Shown: one piece after another, positions 61,421-64,000 of the stretch | Numbering within the stretch: position 1 is the stretch's first letter | Layout of the letters: each line of letters begins with the position of its first letter | Notes under the pieces: model-generated | The model's database searches: none | The model's input: the letters and a program-made list of their open reading frames with translations, nothing else | What the model was told of the DNA's origin: nothing | DNA from: Escallonia rubra | Taxonomy: Eukaryota > Streptophyta > Magnoliopsida > Escalloniales > Escalloniaceae | Length of the DNA: 64,000 bases | Assembly: GCA_033065855.1 (NCBI GenBank) | Contig: JAVXUO010001093.1 | Span: forward strand, 372,001-436,000 | Direction: 5' to 3' | Position numbers and translations under genes: made by a program

Positions 61421-62737
61421 ATGGATCCCAAGAGAAACCCACGACCCACCACCACCCTCTCGAGAACCGGCAGCGGCACCGGTTCAATAATCCTCGGAAA
61501 GTACCAGCTCGGCCGGGTCTTGGGCCGCGGCAGCTTCGCGAAGGTGTACGAAGCCACCGCCTTGGCCACCGGCGCCACCGTTGCGATCAAGGCCATCGAC
61601 AAGCCGGACACCGTGGACACCGCCGTGGAGGACCGCCTCATCCGGGAGGTCTCCGCCATGCGCCGCCTCAACCGCCACCCCAACATTCTCAAACTCCACG
61701 AGGTCATGGCCACGAAGACCAAGATATACCTCGTCATGGATCTGGCTGCCGGCGGCGAGCTCTTCGCCAAGCTGAAACTCTCCCGCAACCGACGCTTCAC
61801 CGAAAACACCGCCCGCCGCTACTTCCAGCAGCTCGTCTCCACCCTCAGTTTCTGCCATAAGTACGGCATCGCCCATCGCGACGTGAAACCACAGAATTTA
61901 TTACTTGACCACGACGGAAACCTAAAGGTTGCCGATTTTGGCCTCTCCGCCTTGCCGGAACAGCTCAAAAACGGCCTGCTACACACGGCGTGTGGAACTC
62001 CGGCGTACACGGCGCCGGAGGTGGTTTACAGAAAGGGATACGACGGGGCAAAGGCGGATGCGTGGTCTTGTGGGGTAATTCTGTTCGTCTTTTTGGCCGG
62101 CTCTTTGCCGTTTGACGATAGTAACTTGCCAAACATGTACCGGAAGATTCACCGGCGTGAGTTTCAGTTCCCGGAGTGGTTATCCAAGCCGGCCCGGGTG
62201 ATAATTTACCGATTGCTAGACCCGAACCCGAGTACGAGGATGAGCATAGCCGGGTTGATGGAGCAGGGCTGGTTTAAGAAGGGTTTAGTGTCGGAGCCAA
62301 AGCTGGAGTTGGTGGAGGGTGGTGACTCGAAATGTGATTTTGTTGCTACGATAAACGCGTTCGACATAATATCAATGTCGCCGGGGTTGGACTTGTCGGG
62401 GTTGTTTGAAGCAGGGGTGGGGAGGAGGGAGAGGCGGTTCACAGCGAGGGAGAGGGCAGAGGCGGTGGAGGAGAGGGTAGTGGAGGTCGGAGGCAAGTTG
62501 GGATATGAGGTGAGAAGGGGGAAGGTTGGGGTAATAGGGTTGGCAAAGGGGCGAACGGTGGTGGCGGTGGAGGTTTTGGAGGTGGCAGCAGAGGTGGTGG
62601 TGGTGGAGTTGAAGGTGGTGGATGGAGTGGTGGAGTTTGAGGAGGTTGAGTGGGAGGATTTGAGAGTGGGCCTCGGAGACATTGCGGTTTTGTGGCAGGA
62701 CGCGGCTCCTGTGAGCTGTGTCCTGAACGAAAACTAA
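61421..62737 (+). CDS. CIPK7-like: CBL-interacting protein kinase (SnRK3), CIPK7/CIPK4-like, intronless
   Basis: This is a Ser/Thr kinase activated by calcium-bound CBL sensors, in signalling for ion, sugar or cold responses. It is a single exon of 438 aa, as in the intronless CIPK clade. The kinase domain is residues 28-284. It shows the glycine loop GRGSFAKV, Lys57 (VAIKAI), the HRDVKPQN catalytic loop (Asp154), DFG 172-174, the activation segment [15 protein letters not shown] and [10 protein letters not shown]. The NAF motif binding CBLs is at 312-314 ([19 protein letters not shown]). A PPI-like segment ([18 protein letters not shown]) lies near 335. The wording of the activation loop and NAF region is closest to what I know of CIPK7. 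The first 450 bp are strikingly GC-rich, and both strands are open there; the antisense frames are shadows. No lesions were seen. Confidence 0.95.
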   Translation: MDPKRNPRPTTTLSRTGSGTGSIILGKYQLGRVLGRGSFAKVYEATALATGATVAIKAIDKPDTVDTAVEDRLIREVSAMRRLNRHPNILKLHEVMATKTKIYLVMDLAAGGELFAKLKLSRNRRFTENTARRYFQQLVSTLSFCHKYGIAHRDVKPQNLLLDHDGNLKVADFGLSALPEQLKNGLLHTACGTPAYTAPEVVYRKGYDGAKADAWSCGVILFVFLAGSLPFDDSNLPNMYRKIHRREFQFPEWLSKPARVIIYRLLDPNPSTRMSIAGLMEQGWFKKGLVSEPKLELVEGGDSKCDFVATINAFDIISMSPGLDLSGLFEAGVGRRERRFTARERAEAVEERVVEVGGKLGYEVRRGKVGVIGLAKGRTVVAVEVLEVAAEVVVVELKVVDGVVEFEEVEWEDLRVGLGDIAVLWQDAAPVSCVLNEN

Positions 62738-63926
62738 ACTTCAGTACTACAGCGATAGAAAGGCGAAAAAGGTTAACTGATGGTGGGGATAGGGGCAGCA
62801 AAGTTGTACAGTTTTTGTGCATGCGTTCCTGTTGGGATTTACATGCCAAAGTGATGGGGGATTTTGCTCTTTGTAATAGATTTAACCTTTGATCGAACAG
62901 GATTGATTGTGTAGATTGGAAGAGTTTAATCGAATAATACTTCCTTCTTTTCTCAACAATTGCCTTTGCAGTCTCAATCTATTTACTATGTGCTTATGCG
63001 CTCCAAATAGTGTAGTCACTCCAAAGGAACAGGAATTCTTACAGCACCAAGAGATGGGTTCTGCCATTTTGGACTACAGGCATGTCCCTGCCACAGTTCT
63101 ACAAGCAATTTTGTTTTGGTAAATGGTACTAGTTTACTAACCTGCTCGAAACTTAAACCAAGATACAGGTCTAGAGGTACTGTCTCTTCCAGTCACAGTG
63201 GTTCAGAATTTGCAGCATCAGTGCATGAAATGCCAACCTCCTTTCTCCTGCTTCAAGTTTTTTCTTCGTGTAACAACTCATCAGGCTTGAAGATCATATC
63301 GGCTATGGGCTGAAACTAGACATTTTTCCCGTCTACAGCAGTACTCTTGTATTGTAGTAAGCTTCTTCAAACCACCAAGTGTCCCCAGAAGTTCATGATT
63401 TCGCCTCTTCTGCATTGTTGAAGAGACGAATCTGAAGTGGATAAATTACAGGTAGTTGTGTAGAAAATTGGATCAAGTGCAACTGTGAATTCAGTTATTT
63501 TCTTAGTACAAATAGGGTACTCGCATAACCCCTTGAAAGACCAAATAATCCCCTTTGATAATCCATATTATGCCCCATTTCTGAATCATGCTTCATCATG
63601 TCTCCCTGATACCCAAGTTGAATTGCTCACCCTACAAATCGAATTTTAATAGAGCATAAAGGCATGCACAATAAAGCCCTTGCTGAAAATCACTATCACA
63701 AAGCACGAACTAGAAAATGAAACTTCAAATTGTGCTCTAGAAACACAGGCGTGCAGAAAATATTAGACTGAAGGAACAAAAAGTGAATTGGTGACAACAT
63801 GCCCATGTACCATGGTATTAGAGATCAGTAAACTTAGTTCAGTTGATCTTGTAGAAATTTATGTAGTGTAAAGCTTTCTCTTCATCGTTTGCATTTTTCT
63901 TTTCTGAGCCTTCTATTTTTCATGGG
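62738..63926. other. CIPK 3' flank and intergenic DNA
   Basis: The CIPK 3' UTR probably occupies the first few hundred bases. Short frames at 62882-63313 have no domain. The last part may be the 3' UTR of the minus-strand gene at the edge. Confidence 0.4.
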
Positions 63927-63998
63927 TCAGGAGGGTGGTGCCAGGATCACTGAAGATTTTGTTGATTTCTTAGATGACTTCTGTTTGAGATTCTTCTT
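63927..63998 (-). CDS. Possible C-terminal end of a minus-strand gene running off the window
   Basis: On the minus strand the frame entering at the right edge reads KKNLKQKSSKKSTKSS, then VILAPPS and TGA at 63927-63929. A Lys/Ser-rich basic tail with a clean stop is plausible for a last exon. Only 23 codons are visible, and I cannot assign a family. It could equally be chance. Confidence 0.3.
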   Translation of the reverse strand, partial: KKNLKQKSSKKSTKSSVILAPPS

Positions 63999-64000
63999 GT

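Noticed and set aside
61327-61876. Long open frames on both strands overlapping the 5' half of the CIPK gene
   Set aside because: They arise from the high GC content of the true coding frame. Only the 61421-62737 frame shows kinase motifs.
62206-62849. Antisense frames rich in Ser/Thr or Pro over the CIPK 3' half
   Set aside because: Low-complexity shadows of the Val/Glu-rich coding strand.

Overview
This is a window of plant nuclear DNA, most likely from a core eudicot. The evidence is spliced genes with GT-AG introns and recognisable plant-specific families: fatty-acid elongase KCS, plant U-box/ARM ligase, and a CIPK with a NAF motif. Plant-type LINE, Ty1/copia, Helitron, hAT, Stowaway and other MITE sequences lie between them. 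Nothing bacterial, viral or organellar is evident. I cannot name the species.

Layout. 1-6383: a decayed LINE that enters from the left edge, with an ORF1 zinc knuckle, endonuclease, reverse transcriptase and an A-rich tail. 9332-12474: a copia retrotransposon remnant, lacking a 5' LTR and deleted between integrase and reverse transcriptase. Its 3' LTR abuts the second exon of a KCS pseudogene. 12475-24493: a tandem array of three 3-ketoacyl-CoA synthase (KCS11-like) copies, all on the minus strand. One is a pseudogene (12475-13411); two look intact (16447-18433, 509 aa; 22153-24493, 517 aa). 26653-31169: an AT-rich segment whose ends match a Helitron in minus orientation. It carries a nested Stowaway MITE and a degenerate array of about 720-bp repeats. 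31170-37267: MITEs, microsatellites, foldback DNA and small tandem duplications, with no gene I can support.

37268-41320: a three-exon U-box/armadillo E3 ubiquitin ligase of the PUB43/44 (SAUL1) group, minus strand, 1015 aa. 44005-45841: a two-exon, 76-aa homologue of the cytochrome c oxidase assembly factor PET100, minus strand. A telo-box and a site II-like motif lie just upstream of it. 47272-57690: a large direct tandem duplication of non-coding DNA whose two copies carry different insertions, including a hAT-type element with a perfect 8-bp target duplication. 61421-62737: an intronless CIPK (CIPK7/CIPK4-like) kinase gene on the plus strand. A possible last exon of another minus-strand gene touches the right edge.

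The genes do not form a pathway. The two intact KCS genes probably both extend very-long-chain fatty acids in the endoplasmic reticulum for wax, cuticle or membrane lipids. The others are separate housekeeping or signalling genes: protein turnover, complex IV assembly, and calcium/CBL signalling. The strongest structural novelties are the Helitron with its internal repeat array, the KCS birth-and-death array with a retrotransposon breaking one copy, and the tandem duplication with differential insertions.
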